Assembly: GCF_038066635.1 (NCBI RefSeq)
Contig: NZ_JBBUTI010000011.1
Coordinates: 1 to 64,000, forward strand
Length of the DNA stretch: 64,000 bases
Reading direction: 5' to 3'
Source: Ideonella margarita
Lineage (GTDB): Bacteria > Pseudomonadota > Gammaproteobacteria > Burkholderiales > Burkholderiaceae_C
Positions 8,816 to 17,074 of this stretch are shown here, piece by piece. The notes below the pieces were generated by a model. That model was not told the origin of the DNA. It saw only the letters and a list, made by a program, of their open reading frames with translations, and ran no database searches. Made by a program: the position numbers and the translations under genes. How positions within the stretch are numbered: the stretch's first letter is position 1; the number at the start of each line of letters is the position of its first letter.

Positions 8816-8950
8816 ACGCACGAGGAGCTCGGCCTCATGGGTGTCCATCAGGCGCAGCCAAGCCCTTCGCACACAGTCACGTGTGGGCCAAGGTTTGACC
8901 CCTGCTCTAGGCACCAGCTCCTGAACATCTGGACAAATTGGAGAAGCGTC

Positions 8951-9184
8951 ATGGCACGCGTCTGTCAAGTCACGGGCAAGCGCCCGATGGTGGGTAACAA
9001 CGTTTCCCACGCCAACAACAAGACCAAGCGTCGTTTTCTGCCGAACCTGCAGTACCGTCGTTTCTGGGTCGAGACCGAGAACCGCTGGGTGCGCCTGCGC
9101 ATCAGCAATGCGGCGCTGCGTCTGATCGACAAGGTCGGTATCGACCAAGTCGTGGCCGATCTGCGCGCCAAGGGCGAGCTGTAA
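8951..9184 (+). CDS. rpmB: 50S ribosomal protein L28
   Basis: 77 residues, full family length. It opens MARVCQVTGKRPMVGNNVSH and contains KTKRRFLPNLQYRRFWVETE. The start at 8951 is fixed by the conserved N-terminus and by GGAGAA about 7 bases upstream. The frame stays open upstream to an ATG at 8837 that also has a GAGGAG before it, but the extra 38 residues do not belong to L28. It is followed after 35 bases by rpmG, the usual bacterial pair. Confidence 0.98.
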   Translation: MARVCQVTGKRPMVGNNVSHANNKTKRRFLPNLQYRRFWVETENRWVRLRISNAALRLIDKVGIDQVVADLRAKGEL

Positions 9185-9219
9185 TCAGCCCCTATCACTG
9201 ACGTCAGGAGAAACACACC

Positions 9220-9390
9220 ATGGCAAGCAAAGGCGGCCGCGAGAAGATCAAGCTGGAGTCCACCGCGGGCACTGGCCACTTCTACACCACGAACAAGAAC
9301 AAGAAGACCACGCCCCAAAAGCTGGAATTCATGAAGTTCGACCCCAAGGCACGCAAGCACGTGCTGTACAAGGAAATCAAGCTGAAGTAA
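9220..9390 (+). CDS. rpmG: 50S ribosomal protein L33
   Basis: 56 residues, normal length for L33: MASKGGREKIKLESTAGTGH at the start, then FYTTNKNKK and KLEFMKFDPKARKHVLYKE. It has no zinc-binding CxxC pairs, so it is the Cys-free (C-minus) type. A ribosome site AGGAGA lies 9 bases before the ATG. It is co-transcribed with rpmB and followed by a strong terminator. Confidence 0.97.
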   Translation: MASKGGREKIKLESTAGTGHFYTTNKNKKTTPQKLEFMKFDPKARKHVLYKEIKLK

Positions 9391-9414
9391 TTCAGCCTGA
9401 GCCTTGTCTCAAAG

Positions 9415-9440
9415 AGCCCGCTCCACAGCGGGCTTTTTTT
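9415..9440 (+). terminator. Intrinsic terminator of rpmB-rpmG
   Basis: A perfect 8-bp GC-rich stem (AGCCCGCT / AGCGGGCT, loop CCAC) is followed by seven T residues. It lies 25 bases after the rpmG stop. Confidence 0.92.
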
Positions 9441-9556
9441 CGTCTGGACTCTTGTGAACGCCTGGCACTGGCGACTTGCCGCCATCGATGCTGCTACACG
9501 GTGCCTAAGTCCAGCCGGCTGGCCTGTGCCCCGCATGCCACCGCACATCACCCATG

Positions 9557-9580
9557 AAAAAACCCGCCGGGTGGCGGGTT
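9557..9580 (-). terminator. Intrinsic terminator of the desaturase gene
   Basis: On the minus strand an 8-bp stem AACCCGCC / GGCGGGTT with a 4-base loop runs into a T-run (A-run 9557-9562 on the plus strand). It lies about 57 bases after the desaturase stop and faces the rpmG terminator, so the convergent units are both closed. Between them (9441-9556) nothing else is recognisable. Confidence 0.88.
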
Positions 9581-9636
9581 GGTCAAATCGGTCTGGGTGA
9601 GTCGGGCGCCAGCAGCGCCCTCACCTTCAGCCCTGA

Positions 9637-10857
9637 TCAGGCATGGGCCGCACGCAGCTGCAGCGAGAACTCCCGCAGCGCCGCGATGCCGCTCTCCTCT
9701 GCCCGCTTGCACCAGTCCTGCAGATCAGCCACCAGCTGCTCCGCCGACACATTGGTTCGGGTCCAGAGCTGGCGCAGTTCTTCGCGCATGGCCACCAGCT
9801 TTTCCAGCGTCGGTGCATTGCTCATGGCATTGGCCAAGCGCAGACGAACCTCACCAGGGATCTTTTCAGCGTCGCGGTGCAGCCAGCGCTCAGCCAGACG
9901 CAGATCGGTCCAGGCGCTGCCCGTGGCCACGCCCTGGGCTTTCAGCCGTGCGACCTCCACGGCGCACGCCCGACGGAGTTCCTTGGCGTAATTGGCCATC
10001 ACCTCATACCGGTTGGCGATGATGGCTTCCAGCGTCTGCGCGTCGGCCTGCGGCTTCACCGCACCCAGCACCAGCTGCGGCGCAGTCTTGCGCACCTTGG
10101 CCAGGCCACAGATTTCCAGCCCGCGGATGTAGGCCCAGCCGATGTCGAACTCATAAGGCTTCACCGACAGCTTGGCCGACGTCGGGTAGGTGTGGTGGTT
10201 GTTGTGCAACTCCTCGCCACCGATCACGATGCCCCAGGGCGAAATGTTCGTCGACGCGTCCACCGCCTCGAAATTGCGATAACCCCACCAGTGGCCAATG
10301 CCGTTGATGATGCCGGCCGCCGTGATCGGGATCCACAGCATCTGCACCGCCCACACCGTGGCACCCAGTGCGCCGAACAGCACCAGGTTGATGACCAGCA
10401 TCAGGCTCACGCCCAAGGCGCTGCGGCCCGTGTAGAAATGGCGCTCGACCCAGTCATCGGGGGTGTTGTGGCCGTACTTCTTCAGCGTCTCGGCCACCTT
10501 GGCTTCGCTGCGGTAGAGCTCGCTGCCGGTCAGCAGCACCGTCTTGATGCCGCGGGTCTGCGGGCTGTGCGGGTCATCCGGGGTTTCGCACTTGGCGTGG
10601 TGCTTGCGGTGAATCGCCACCCACTCCTTGGTCACCATGCCGGTCGTCATCCACAACCAGAAGCGGAAGAAGTGCGACGGGATCGCATGCAGCTCGAGCG
10701 AGCGATGCGCCTGTGCCCGGTGCAGGAAGATGGTGACCGCCGCGATCGTGATGTGCGTCATCACCAGCGTCACCGCCACGACTTGCCATGTCGACAAGCC
10801 GAGCACGCCGTTCGAGGCCCAATCCACGAACGCGTCCAAGAAAATCTGTAATTCCAT
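9637..10857 (-). CDS. Acyl-CoA/acyl-lipid fatty acid desaturase
   Basis: Integral-membrane di-iron desaturase that likely introduces a delta-9 double bond into acyl chains. 406 residues with the three histidine boxes HRAQAH (46-51), HRKHH (83-87) and HNNHH (218-222) plus hydrophobic segments around residues 22-45, 60-80 and 150-185. Bacterial desaturases of this type are about 300 residues; here a tail of about 150 residues follows the catalytic part (from about residue 255), mostly helical and rich in Arg, Glu and Leu, with no membrane segment. The role of the tail is unknown. It is a single-gene unit with its own terminator. Confidence 0.9.
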   Translation of the reverse strand: MELQIFLDAFVDWASNGVLGLSTWQVVAVTLVMTHITIAAVTIFLHRAQAHRSLELHAIPSHFFRFWLWMTTGMVTKEWVAIHRKHHAKCETPDDPHSPQTRGIKTVLLTGSELYRSEAKVAETLKKYGHNTPDDWVERHFYTGRSALGVSLMLVINLVLFGALGATVWAVQMLWIPITAAGIINGIGHWWGYRNFEAVDASTNISPWGIVIGGEELHNNHHTYPTSAKLSVKPYEFDIGWAYIRGLEICGLAKVRKTAPQLVLGAVKPQADAQTLEAIIANRYEVMANYAKELRRACAVEVARLKAQGVATGSAWTDLRLAERWLHRDAEKIPGEVRLRLANAMSNAPTLEKLVAMREELRQLWTRTNVSAEQLVADLQDWCKRAEESGIAALREFSLQLRAAHA

Positions 10858-10987
10858 CGCCCCAACCTCGCCCCGCCACTTTGGCAGGCATGGCGAAATT
10901 CTAGGCGCGGATCAACGAGTCCCATCCCCGGGAACAGGCTAACCCGGGCAGCGCTTTCCCGAGGTTCACCGTCCGGAAGTCACGCGG

Positions 10988-11012
10988 GGGGCAGCCCAGC
11001 AAGGGCCGCCCC
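10988..11012 (-). terminator. GC-rich hairpin downstream of rsmB
   Basis: Arms 10988-10997 and 11003-11012 form a 10-bp stem with one G-U pair as RNA on the minus strand, loop of 5 bases. It lies 24 bases after the rsmB stop. No T-run follows, so its termination strength is uncertain. Confidence 0.4.
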
Positions 11013-11036
11013 GGGCTCAACGTTCAGGCTGACCGC

Positions 11037-12296
11037 TCAAGCCTTGCGCTGCCAGGCCGCGGCAAAGAAGCCGTCGGTGTGATGGCGGTGCGGCCACAGG
11101 CGCAGGTAGCCCTGCACGTCCAGCTCTTCCGCGCGCTCCACATGGGCCGAAGCCAACGTGGCGGCTGCAGGCAGCAGCTCGAAGTCAGGGTGCGCGGCGA
11201 CGAAGGCCTCGGCAATCGCCTCGTTCTCGCGGCGCAGCAAGCTGCAGGTCGCATACACCAGGCGGCCACCCGGCTTGACCAGTCGGGCCGCGCTGTCCAG
11301 GATCGCTGTCTGCTTGACGCACAGCTCTTCCAGCGCCTTCGGGGACTGGCGCCACTTCAGGTCAGGATTGCGGCGCAGGGTGCCCAGGCCGGAGCACGGT
11401 GCGTCCACCAGCACGCGGTCAATCTTGCCGGTCAGGCGCTTGATGCGCTCGTCACGCTCATGGGCGATCTGGGCCGGGTACACGTTCGACAGGCCGCTGC
11501 GTGCCAGGCGCGGCTTCAGGCCTTCCAGGCGGTGGCCGGACACGTCAAAGGCGTAGAGGCGGCCGGTGTTGCGCATGGTGGCGCCCAGTGCCAGCGTCTT
11601 GCCGCCGGCACCAGCGCAGAAGTCCACCACCATCTCACCACGCTTGGCTTGCAGCAGCGCGGCCAGCAACTGGCTGCCTTCGTCCTGCACTTCCACGTCG
11701 CCGCGGGTGAACAGCGCCAGCTTCTGCAGCGCCGGCTTGCCGTGAATGCGCAGGCCCCACGGCGAGTAAGGCGTGATCTCGGCGTCGATGCCGGCTTCCT
11801 TCAGCTCGGCCTGCACGTCTTCGCGCTTGGCCTTGAAGGTGTTCACGCGCAGGTCCAGGGCGGCCACCTTGTCCATCTCTTCCACGAGCGGCCAGAACTC
11901 TTCGCCGAGTTCGGCCTTCAGCGGGTTCGCCAGCCAGTCGGGCAGGTTGTGGCGCAGCTTCTCGGGCAGGGTGGCGCGGTCGATGGCGGCCACATCGGCC
12001 AGCCACTTCTGCTCGTTCGGGCCGATGGCGCCGCGGCGGAAGCTGTCGGTGCCTTGCCAGGCCAGCAGGGTCAGCCGGCGCTCCATGGTGCCGCTGCCGC
12101 TTTGTGCCAGGTGCACATAGAGCAGCCGCTGCCGCAACACGGCGTAGGCGGTCTCAGCCAGGGCATGGCGCTCACGCTGGCCCAGGGCTCGGTGGTATTT
12201 GAAAAAGCCGGACACGATGGTGTCGGCCGGGGCGTCTAGCTTCACGACTTGGCGCACCAGTTCGGTGGCCAGGTCCAACAGGGCATTAGGATGCAT
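11037..12296 (-). CDS. rsmB: RsmB/NOP2-family rRNA (cytosine-5) methyltransferase
   Basis: SAM-dependent RNA m5C methyltransferase, probably acting on 16S rRNA C967. 419 residues: an N-terminal region resembling the NusB-like helical part of RsmB, then the Rossmann core with DFCAGAGGKTLALG (SAM site), VLVDAPCSGLGTLRR (first catalytic Cys) and LVYATCSLLRRENE (second catalytic Cys), and the C-terminal DGFFAAAW. The start at 12296 leaves about 28 bases to the divergent DUF1345 gene. Because the N-terminal domain is divergent from E. coli RsmB, the exact target base is inferred from the family only. Confidence 0.9.
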   Translation of the reverse strand: MHPNALLDLATELVRQVVKLDAPADTIVSGFFKYHRALGQRERHALAETAYAVLRQRLLYVHLAQSGSGTMERRLTLLAWQGTDSFRRGAIGPNEQKWLADVAAIDRATLPEKLRHNLPDWLANPLKAELGEEFWPLVEEMDKVAALDLRVNTFKAKREDVQAELKEAGIDAEITPYSPWGLRIHGKPALQKLALFTRGDVEVQDEGSQLLAALLQAKRGEMVVDFCAGAGGKTLALGATMRNTGRLYAFDVSGHRLEGLKPRLARSGLSNVYPAQIAHERDERIKRLTGKIDRVLVDAPCSGLGTLRRNPDLKWRQSPKALEELCVKQTAILDSAARLVKPGGRLVYATCSLLRRENEAIAEAFVAAHPDFELLPAAATLASAHVERAEELDVQGYLRLWPHRHHTDGFFAAAWQRKA

Positions 12297-12324
12297 CCAT
12301 GGATTATCCCAGCCTCAGCCTTCC

Positions 12325-12987
12325 GTGTCTGCAAACCCGCTGATCCAGCACCTCCGGGTGCGCCCTCGGATGAGTGTCGCCGTCTTGCTGGGCGTGGCCG
12401 CCGCCCTGTGCCTGCCCACGGGCACCAGCCATGCCACCCGCGCCTTGCTGGGCTGGAACATCGGCGTGTGGACCTACCTGGTGCTGGTGGGCGTGATGAT
12501 GATCCGGGCTGACCACGGCCACCTGCGCCGCCAGGCCGTGGCGCAGGCGGAAGGCACGGGGCTGGTATTGACGATGGTGATTGCCGCTGCGGTGACCAGC
12601 CTGGTGGCCATCGTGCTGGAGGTCGCCCGGGTGCGGCACGACGCGGGCGTGATGGTCTGGCCGCACCTGCTGCTGGCCTTTGGCACCGTGATGGGTGGCT
12701 GGCTGCTGCTGCCAGTCGTGTTCACGCTCAGCTATGCCAGCCTCTATTACGCCCGGGCCGACGAGCGGCCACCACTGAAATTTCCGGACGACACGCCCGG
12801 TTTCGAGCCGCACTACAGCGACTTCCTCTACTTCGCCATCACCCTGGCCGTGGCAGCGCAGACTGCCGATGTGGCCATTGCCCGGCCCGACATGCGCAAG
12901 CTGGTGATGGTGCAGGCCGTGGTCTCGTTCGCCTTCAACACGGCCATCCTGGCCCTGTCGATCAACATCGCCGCCGGCCTGTTCTGA
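12325..12987 (+). CDS. DUF1345 family integral membrane protein
   Basis: 220 residues with five to six hydrophobic segments. Features typical of DUF1345 are the N-terminal RPRMSVAVLLGVAAALCLP, GWNIGVWTYL, and the C-terminal half with PHYSDFLYFAITLAVAAQT and the closing VVSFAFNTAILALSINIAA. Function is unknown. A GTG start at 12325 is chosen so that the conserved N-terminal RPR segment is kept; an ATG at 12370 is the alternative, and a longer reading to 12199 would overlap rsmB. It ends 9 bases before the purN stop (convergent). Confidence 0.85.
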   Translation: MSANPLIQHLRVRPRMSVAVLLGVAAALCLPTGTSHATRALLGWNIGVWTYLVLVGVMMIRADHGHLRRQAVAQAEGTGLVLTMVIAAAVTSLVAIVLEVARVRHDAGVMVWPHLLLAFGTVMGGWLLLPVVFTLSYASLYYARADERPPLKFPDDTPGFEPHYSDFLYFAITLAVAAQTADVAIARPDMRKLVMVQAVVSFAFNTAILALSINIAAGLF

Positions 12988-12996
12988 GCGGGTGGC

Positions 12997-13623
12997 TCAG
13001 CGCAGCAGCTGCGCGGCGCCCGAACGGTGGTGCACCCGGCCGTCGGTGATGTCGAGCTCATCACGCACAAACCAGCCCACGGCCAGCGGGTAAAGCCGGT
13101 GCTCCTGCACCAGCACCCGCGCGGCCAGCGCTTGTTCGTCATCCTCGGGCAGCACCGGCACCGCCGCCTGCGCCACGATGGGCCCGTGGTCCAGTTCAGC
13201 CGTCACGAAGTGCACGGTGGCGCCAGCCAGCTTGCAGCCGGCCTCGATGGCGCGACGGTGCGTGTGCAGGCCCGGAAACGCCGGCAGCAGCGACGGATGC
13301 ACGTTCAGCAGGCGGCCCTCGTAGTGCCGCACGAAACCGGGCGTTAGGATGCGCATGAAGCCGGCCAGCACCACCAGATCGGGCTGGTGGCTGTCGATCA
13401 ATGTCGCCAGTTCGGCATCGAAGGCTTCCCGGTCGGCAAAGGCCTTGTGATCAAGCACGGCAGTGTGGATGCCACGCGCCTGCGCCCAGGCCAGGCCTGA
13501 GGCGTCAGCCCGGTTGCTGATCACAGCCGACACCTCGGCCGGCCACCCCTCAGACGCGCACGCTTCCACCACCGACTGCATGTTGCTGCCGCGGCCCGAG
13601 ATCAGGATGACGATTCTTTTCAT
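12997..13623 (-). CDS. purN: Phosphoribosylglycinamide formyltransferase
   Basis: Third step of purine synthesis: transfers formyl from 10-formyl-THF to GAR. 208 residues: MKRIVILISGRGSNMQSVVE at the start (phosphate loop), VVLAGFMRIL, then the catalytic stretch LLNVHPSLLPAFPGLHTHRR (Asn/His) and ATVHFVTAELDHGPIV (Asp). The ATG at 13623 is fixed by the family N-terminus; the upstream extension to 13665 is rejected. Divergent from trpS with about 60 bases between. Confidence 0.96.
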   Translation of the reverse strand: MKRIVILISGRGSNMQSVVEACASEGWPAEVSAVISNRADASGLAWAQARGIHTAVLDHKAFADREAFDAELATLIDSHQPDLVVLAGFMRILTPGFVRHYEGRLLNVHPSLLPAFPGLHTHRRAIEAGCKLAGATVHFVTAELDHGPIVAQAAVPVLPEDDEQALAARVLVQEHRLYPLAVGWFVRDELDITDGRVHHRSGAAQLLR

Positions 13624-13682
13624 GAGGCCCGGGAGTGTACGGGCTGACACAATGGCGGTCTTCACGATTTCGTCTGACAGCC

Positions 13683-14684
13683 ATGCGTTCCCGCGTTCTT
13701 TCTGGCATGCGCCCCACTGGCGCGCTGCACCTGGGCCACTACCATGGCGCCATCAAGAATTGGGTGCAGTTGCAGCACACCCATGATTGCTTCTTCTTCG
13801 TGGCCGACTGGCATGCGCTGACCACCTCGCCCGACAAGCACCAGACGCTGAGCGCACATGTGTACGACATGGTGGTGGACTGGCTGGCCGCCGGCATCGA
13901 CCCCGACCAGGCCACGCTCTTCATCCAGAGCCGCCTGCCGGAGCACGCCGAGCTGTTCACGCTGCTGGCGATGCACACGCCGCTGTCGTGGCTGGAGCGT
14001 ACGCCTTCCTACAAAGACCGCATCGCCAAGCTCGGCGAGGGTGAATCGCCGACCTTCGGCTTCCTGGGCTACCCGCTGCTGCAGGCCGCCGACATCCTGA
14101 TCTACCGGGCGCAGCATGTGCCGGTGGGCGAAGACCAGGCGCCGCACGTCGAAATCACCCGTGAAGTGGCGCGCCGCTTCAACCACCTGCACGGCGCCGG
14201 CCGCACAGAGCCGGTGCTCATCGAGCCACAAGTGCTGCTGACCGACACCGCCCGCCTGCCCGGTCTGGACGGCGAAAAGATGAGCAAGAGCCTGGGGAAC
14301 ACCATCGCCATGCGCGATGAACCCGAGGCCGTGGCCACAAAGGTGCGCAAGATGCCCACCGACCCCCAGCGCGTGCGCCGCGAAGACGCCGGTGAGCCCA
14401 CCCGCTGCCCGGTGTGGGCCCTGCACGCGGTGTACACGCCTGAAGCCACCCGCGACACCCTGGCCGCCGATTGCCGCCAGGCCCGCACCGGCTGCCTCGA
14501 CTGCAAGCAGCCGCTGATCGACGCCATCGTGCGTGAGCAGCAGCCCTGGCGCGAACGTGCCGAGCGCTATCTGGCGAATCCGAAGCAGGTGCAGTGGATC
14601 GTCGAGCTGGGCACCGAGCGGGCACGCACCGTGGCGCGCCAGACCATGAAGGACGTGCGCGAGGCCATTGGCCTGGCTTACTGA
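13683..14684 (+). CDS. trpS: Tryptophanyl-tRNA synthetase
   Basis: Charges tRNA-Trp. 333 residues: HIGH-like motif in GALHLGHYHGAIKNW (about residues 13-27), GYPLLQAADILIYRA and the KMSKS loop as GEKMSKSLGN. The start MRSRVLSGMRPTG is chosen from the family N-terminus; the longer frame to 13635 lies in the purN promoter gap. It may be co-transcribed with the EamA gene 17 bases downstream. Confidence 0.97.
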   Translation: MRSRVLSGMRPTGALHLGHYHGAIKNWVQLQHTHDCFFFVADWHALTTSPDKHQTLSAHVYDMVVDWLAAGIDPDQATLFIQSRLPEHAELFTLLAMHTPLSWLERTPSYKDRIAKLGEGESPTFGFLGYPLLQAADILIYRAQHVPVGEDQAPHVEITREVARRFNHLHGAGRTEPVLIEPQVLLTDTARLPGLDGEKMSKSLGNTIAMRDEPEAVATKVRKMPTDPQRVRREDAGEPTRCPVWALHAVYTPEATRDTLAADCRQARTGCLDCKQPLIDAIVREQQPWRERAERYLANPKQVQWIVELGTERARTVARQTMKDVREAIGLAY

Positions 14685-14701
14685 GCACAGGCCCGCCGCC
14701 C

Positions 14702-15616
14702 ATGCCCGCTTCCGTCCTGATGCTCCTGTCGTCGTTCCTGTTCGCGCTGATGGGGGTCTGCGTGAAGCTGGCCTCGGCCAGTTACGGCACCGGCGAGATC
14801 GTGTTGTACCGCGGCCTGGTGGGCGCGCTGTTCCTGTTCGGCCTGATGCGCTGGCGCGGCACCCCGTTTGCCACGCCCGTGCCCTCGATGCACTTCTGGC
14901 GCAGCCTGAGCGGCGTGGCCGCGCTGATGCTGTGGTTCTACGCCATCGGCAAGCTGCCACTGGCCACCGCCATCACGCTGAACTACATGTCGTCAGTGTG
15001 GATGGCGCTGTTCCTCATCGGTGGTGCCGTGCTGCTGGGCGCCAGCAAGGTGGACGGCCGCCTCGTGGCCACCGTGCTGACCGGCTTTGCCGGCGTGGCC
15101 CTGGTGCTGCAACCCACCATCGAGCGCGAACAGTTCTGGGGCGGCCTGGCCGGGCTGCTGTCGGGCATGTTGTCGGCCATGGCCTACCTTCAGGTCACCG
15201 CGCTCGGGCGCGCCGGTGAGCCGGAAGACCGCGTGGTGTTCTATTTCTCGCTGGGCAGCCTGACCGCCGGCCTGCTGCTCACGCTCGCCACCAGCCGCAC
15301 AGGCGGCCCCACCTTGCACGGGCACACCTGGCAAGGCGCGGGCCTGCTGCTGGCCACGGGCTTGCTGGCCACCTCGGCGCAGATCGTGATGACGCGGGCC
15401 TATGCCATCGGCCGCCCGCTCACCAACGCCAGCCTGAACTACCTGGGCATTGCCCACTCCTTCCTGTTCGGCGTGTTCATCTTTGACGACCCCGTCACCT
15501 CCACCGCCCTGCTGGGCATGGGCCTGATCGTCATCGCCGGCATTGCCGCGACGCTGCTGCGCACCAAGGCCGCGCCCGGCACGGCCGCCACCCCGCTGAA
15601 CAACACCGAGGCCTGA
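14702..15616 (+). CDS. EamA/DMT-family transporter
   Basis: Inner-membrane drug/metabolite transporter of the ten-helix (two EamA repeats) type, 304 residues. Hydrophobic segments run almost continuously; the first repeat starts VLMLLSSFLFALMGVCVKLA, and IVLYRGLVGALFLFGLM and the second-repeat NASLNYLGIAHSFLFGVFIF are typical. It resembles RhtA/YdcZ-like exporters of Burkholderiales; the substrate cannot be told. Only 3 bases separate its stop from the TTG that precedes the sulfurtransferase frame, so trpS, this gene and the sulfurtransferase probably form a transcript. Confidence 0.88.
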   Translation: MPASVLMLLSSFLFALMGVCVKLASASYGTGEIVLYRGLVGALFLFGLMRWRGTPFATPVPSMHFWRSLSGVAALMLWFYAIGKLPLATAITLNYMSSVWMALFLIGGAVLLGASKVDGRLVATVLTGFAGVALVLQPTIEREQFWGGLAGLLSGMLSAMAYLQVTALGRAGEPEDRVVFYFSLGSLTAGLLLTLATSRTGGPTLHGHTWQGAGLLLATGLLATSAQIVMTRAYAIGRPLTNASLNYLGIAHSFLFGVFIFDDPVTSTALLGMGLIVIAGIAATLLRTKAAPGTAATPLNNTEA

Positions 15617-15637
15617 ACCTTGACACCGGAGACCCGC

Positions 15638-16510
15638 ATGAACGCCAACGCCACGTCCCCCCTCATCTGCGCCGCTGAACTCATGGCGCTGTGCGCCTCG
15701 GGCCAGGCACCCGTCATCCTCGACTGCAGCTTCGAGCTGAGTGACCCGGCTCAAGGCCAGCGGCAGTTCGCGCAAGCCCACCTGCCTGGCTCCTTGTATG
15801 CCCACCTGGAGCGCGACCTGTCAGGCTCCAAATCAGCGGCCGGATCGATTGAAGGCGGACGCCACCCGCTGCCCGATCGCGCAGCCTGGGCGCACACGGT
15901 TGGTCAGTGGGGCATTGGCCCGGGCACCTCGGTGGTGGTGCTTGATGGCCAGGGCTGCGCCTTCGCCGGCCGCGCCTGGTGGCTGCTGCACTGGCTGGGC
16001 CACCGCGATGTGCGGGTGCTGGACGGCGGCCTGCCCGCCTGGCAAGCCGCTGGCGGCGCAGTGGCAGAAGGCCCGGCAGCTGAGCGCAGCGCCACCCCGC
16101 TGCCCGACTACCCGCTGGGCGAGCCCGGCATGCCCACGGTGCGCGCAGACGAGCTGTTGAAGCTGCAAGGCAGCCACGTGCTGGTGGATGCCCGCGCCGG
16201 TGAGCGCTTCCGTGGCGAGGTAGAGCCGCTGGACCGCATCGCCGGCCACATTCCGGGCGCGCGCAACCGCTTCTTCAAGGACAACCTGCAAGCCGACGGC
16301 CGCTTCAAGCCGGCAGCTGAGCTGCACGCCGCCTTCAGCGCGCTGGGCGTGGCGCCCGCACAGGTCATCCACCAGTGCGGCTCGGGCGTCACAGCCTGCC
16401 ACAACCTGCTGGCCATGGCGGCGGCTGGTTTGCCGGGTGCAGCGCTGTATCCGGGCTCGTGGAGCGAGTGGTGCGCCGACCCGCTGCGCCCCGTGGCACG
16501 CGGCGCTTGA
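15638..16510 (+). CDS. sseA: 3-mercaptopyruvate / thiosulfate sulfurtransferase, two rhodanese domains
   Basis: Moves sulfane sulfur from mercaptopyruvate or thiosulfate to acceptors. 290 residues: inactive N-terminal rhodanese domain (about 10-140) and catalytic C-terminal domain (about 165-285) with Cys247 in the loop CGSGVTAC. The CGSGVT loop is the mercaptopyruvate-type signature, which favours MST over classical rhodanese. The start ATG at 15638 has GGAG 6 bases upstream; a TTG at 15620 is possible but less likely. Confidence 0.92.
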   Translation: MNANATSPLICAAELMALCASGQAPVILDCSFELSDPAQGQRQFAQAHLPGSLYAHLERDLSGSKSAAGSIEGGRHPLPDRAAWAHTVGQWGIGPGTSVVVLDGQGCAFAGRAWWLLHWLGHRDVRVLDGGLPAWQAAGGAVAEGPAAERSATPLPDYPLGEPGMPTVRADELLKLQGSHVLVDARAGERFRGEVEPLDRIAGHIPGARNRFFKDNLQADGRFKPAAELHAAFSALGVAPAQVIHQCGSGVTACHNLLAMAAAGLPGAALYPGSWSEWCADPLRPVARGA

Positions 16511-16538
16511 TCTGGGCCAAACCGGTTCTGTGAGGAGC

Positions 16539-16552
16539 TTGATGCGCGTCAA
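16539..16552 (+). promoter_or_regulatory. FNR/ANR-type box upstream of uspA
   Basis: TTGAT-GCGC-GTCAA matches nine of the ten defined positions of TTGAT-N4-ATCAA. It lies 75 bases before the uspA start; a class II site would put transcription start near 16587, leaving a leader of about 40 bases. A weak -10-like AACACT (about 16574-16579) is in the right place. Confidence 0.65.
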
Positions 16553-16626
16553 GGCGTGTGTGGCCTGACGCGCAACACTGTGTGCATGTGCCGGACATTC
16601 CCGGCTGCCCACAGAAGGAGCGCCTC

Positions 16627-17061
16627 ATGTACACCCACATCCTGGTTCCCACCGACGGCTCGGACATCACCGACAAGGCCGTGCAGACCGCCGTGAAGCT
16701 GGCCAGCACCCTGGGCGCCAAGCTCAGCGCCATCAGCGTGAAAGAGCCCTTCCCCTACAGCGCCATCTCGGAAATGCAGCCGGTGCCGCCGCAGGAGTTT
16801 TTCGACGCGCAAGAGCGCATCGCCGCAGGCCGCGTCAAGCAGGTTCGCGAGGTGGCGCTGGCCGCCGGCGTCACGGCTGACGCCTTCACCGTCGAATCTG
16901 TGCACCCCTGGGAAGCCATCGTCGATCAGGCGAAGGAGCTGGGCTGCGATCTGATCGTCATGGCCTCACACGGCCGCCGCGGCGTGAGCGCCCTGCTCCT
17001 GGGCAGCGAAACCCAGAAGGTGCTGACGCACTGCCAGATCCCGGTGCTGGTGGTGAAGTAA
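16627..17061 (+). CDS. Universal stress protein UspA family
   Basis: Small cytoplasmic nucleotide-binding stress protein, 144 residues. The start MYTHILVPTDGSDITDKAVQ is typical, and the C-terminal ATP-binding signature MASHGRRGVSALLLGSET (G-2x-G-9x-G-S/T) is present, so it should belong to the ATP-binding subgroup. AAGGAG lies 6 bases before the start. The FNR-like box upstream suggests induction at low oxygen, a known theme for uspA genes in proteobacteria; that is inference here. Confidence 0.94.
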   Translation: MYTHILVPTDGSDITDKAVQTAVKLASTLGAKLSAISVKEPFPYSAISEMQPVPPQEFFDAQERIAAGRVKQVREVALAAGVTADAFTVESVHPWEAIVDQAKELGCDLIVMASHGRRGVSALLLGSETQKVLTHCQIPVLVVK

Positions 17062-17074
17062 GCCTGCGTCGGGC

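Noticed and set aside
8837..8950. In-frame N-terminal extension of L28 from an ATG with its own GAGGAG
   Set aside because: L28 is highly conserved and begins at MARVCQVTGK; the extension has no family support and lies in the structured leader. It is kept only as a remark in the leader finding.
17062..17074. Terminator expected between uspA and the ZIP gene
   Set aside because: The convergent gap is only 13 bases with no hairpin.
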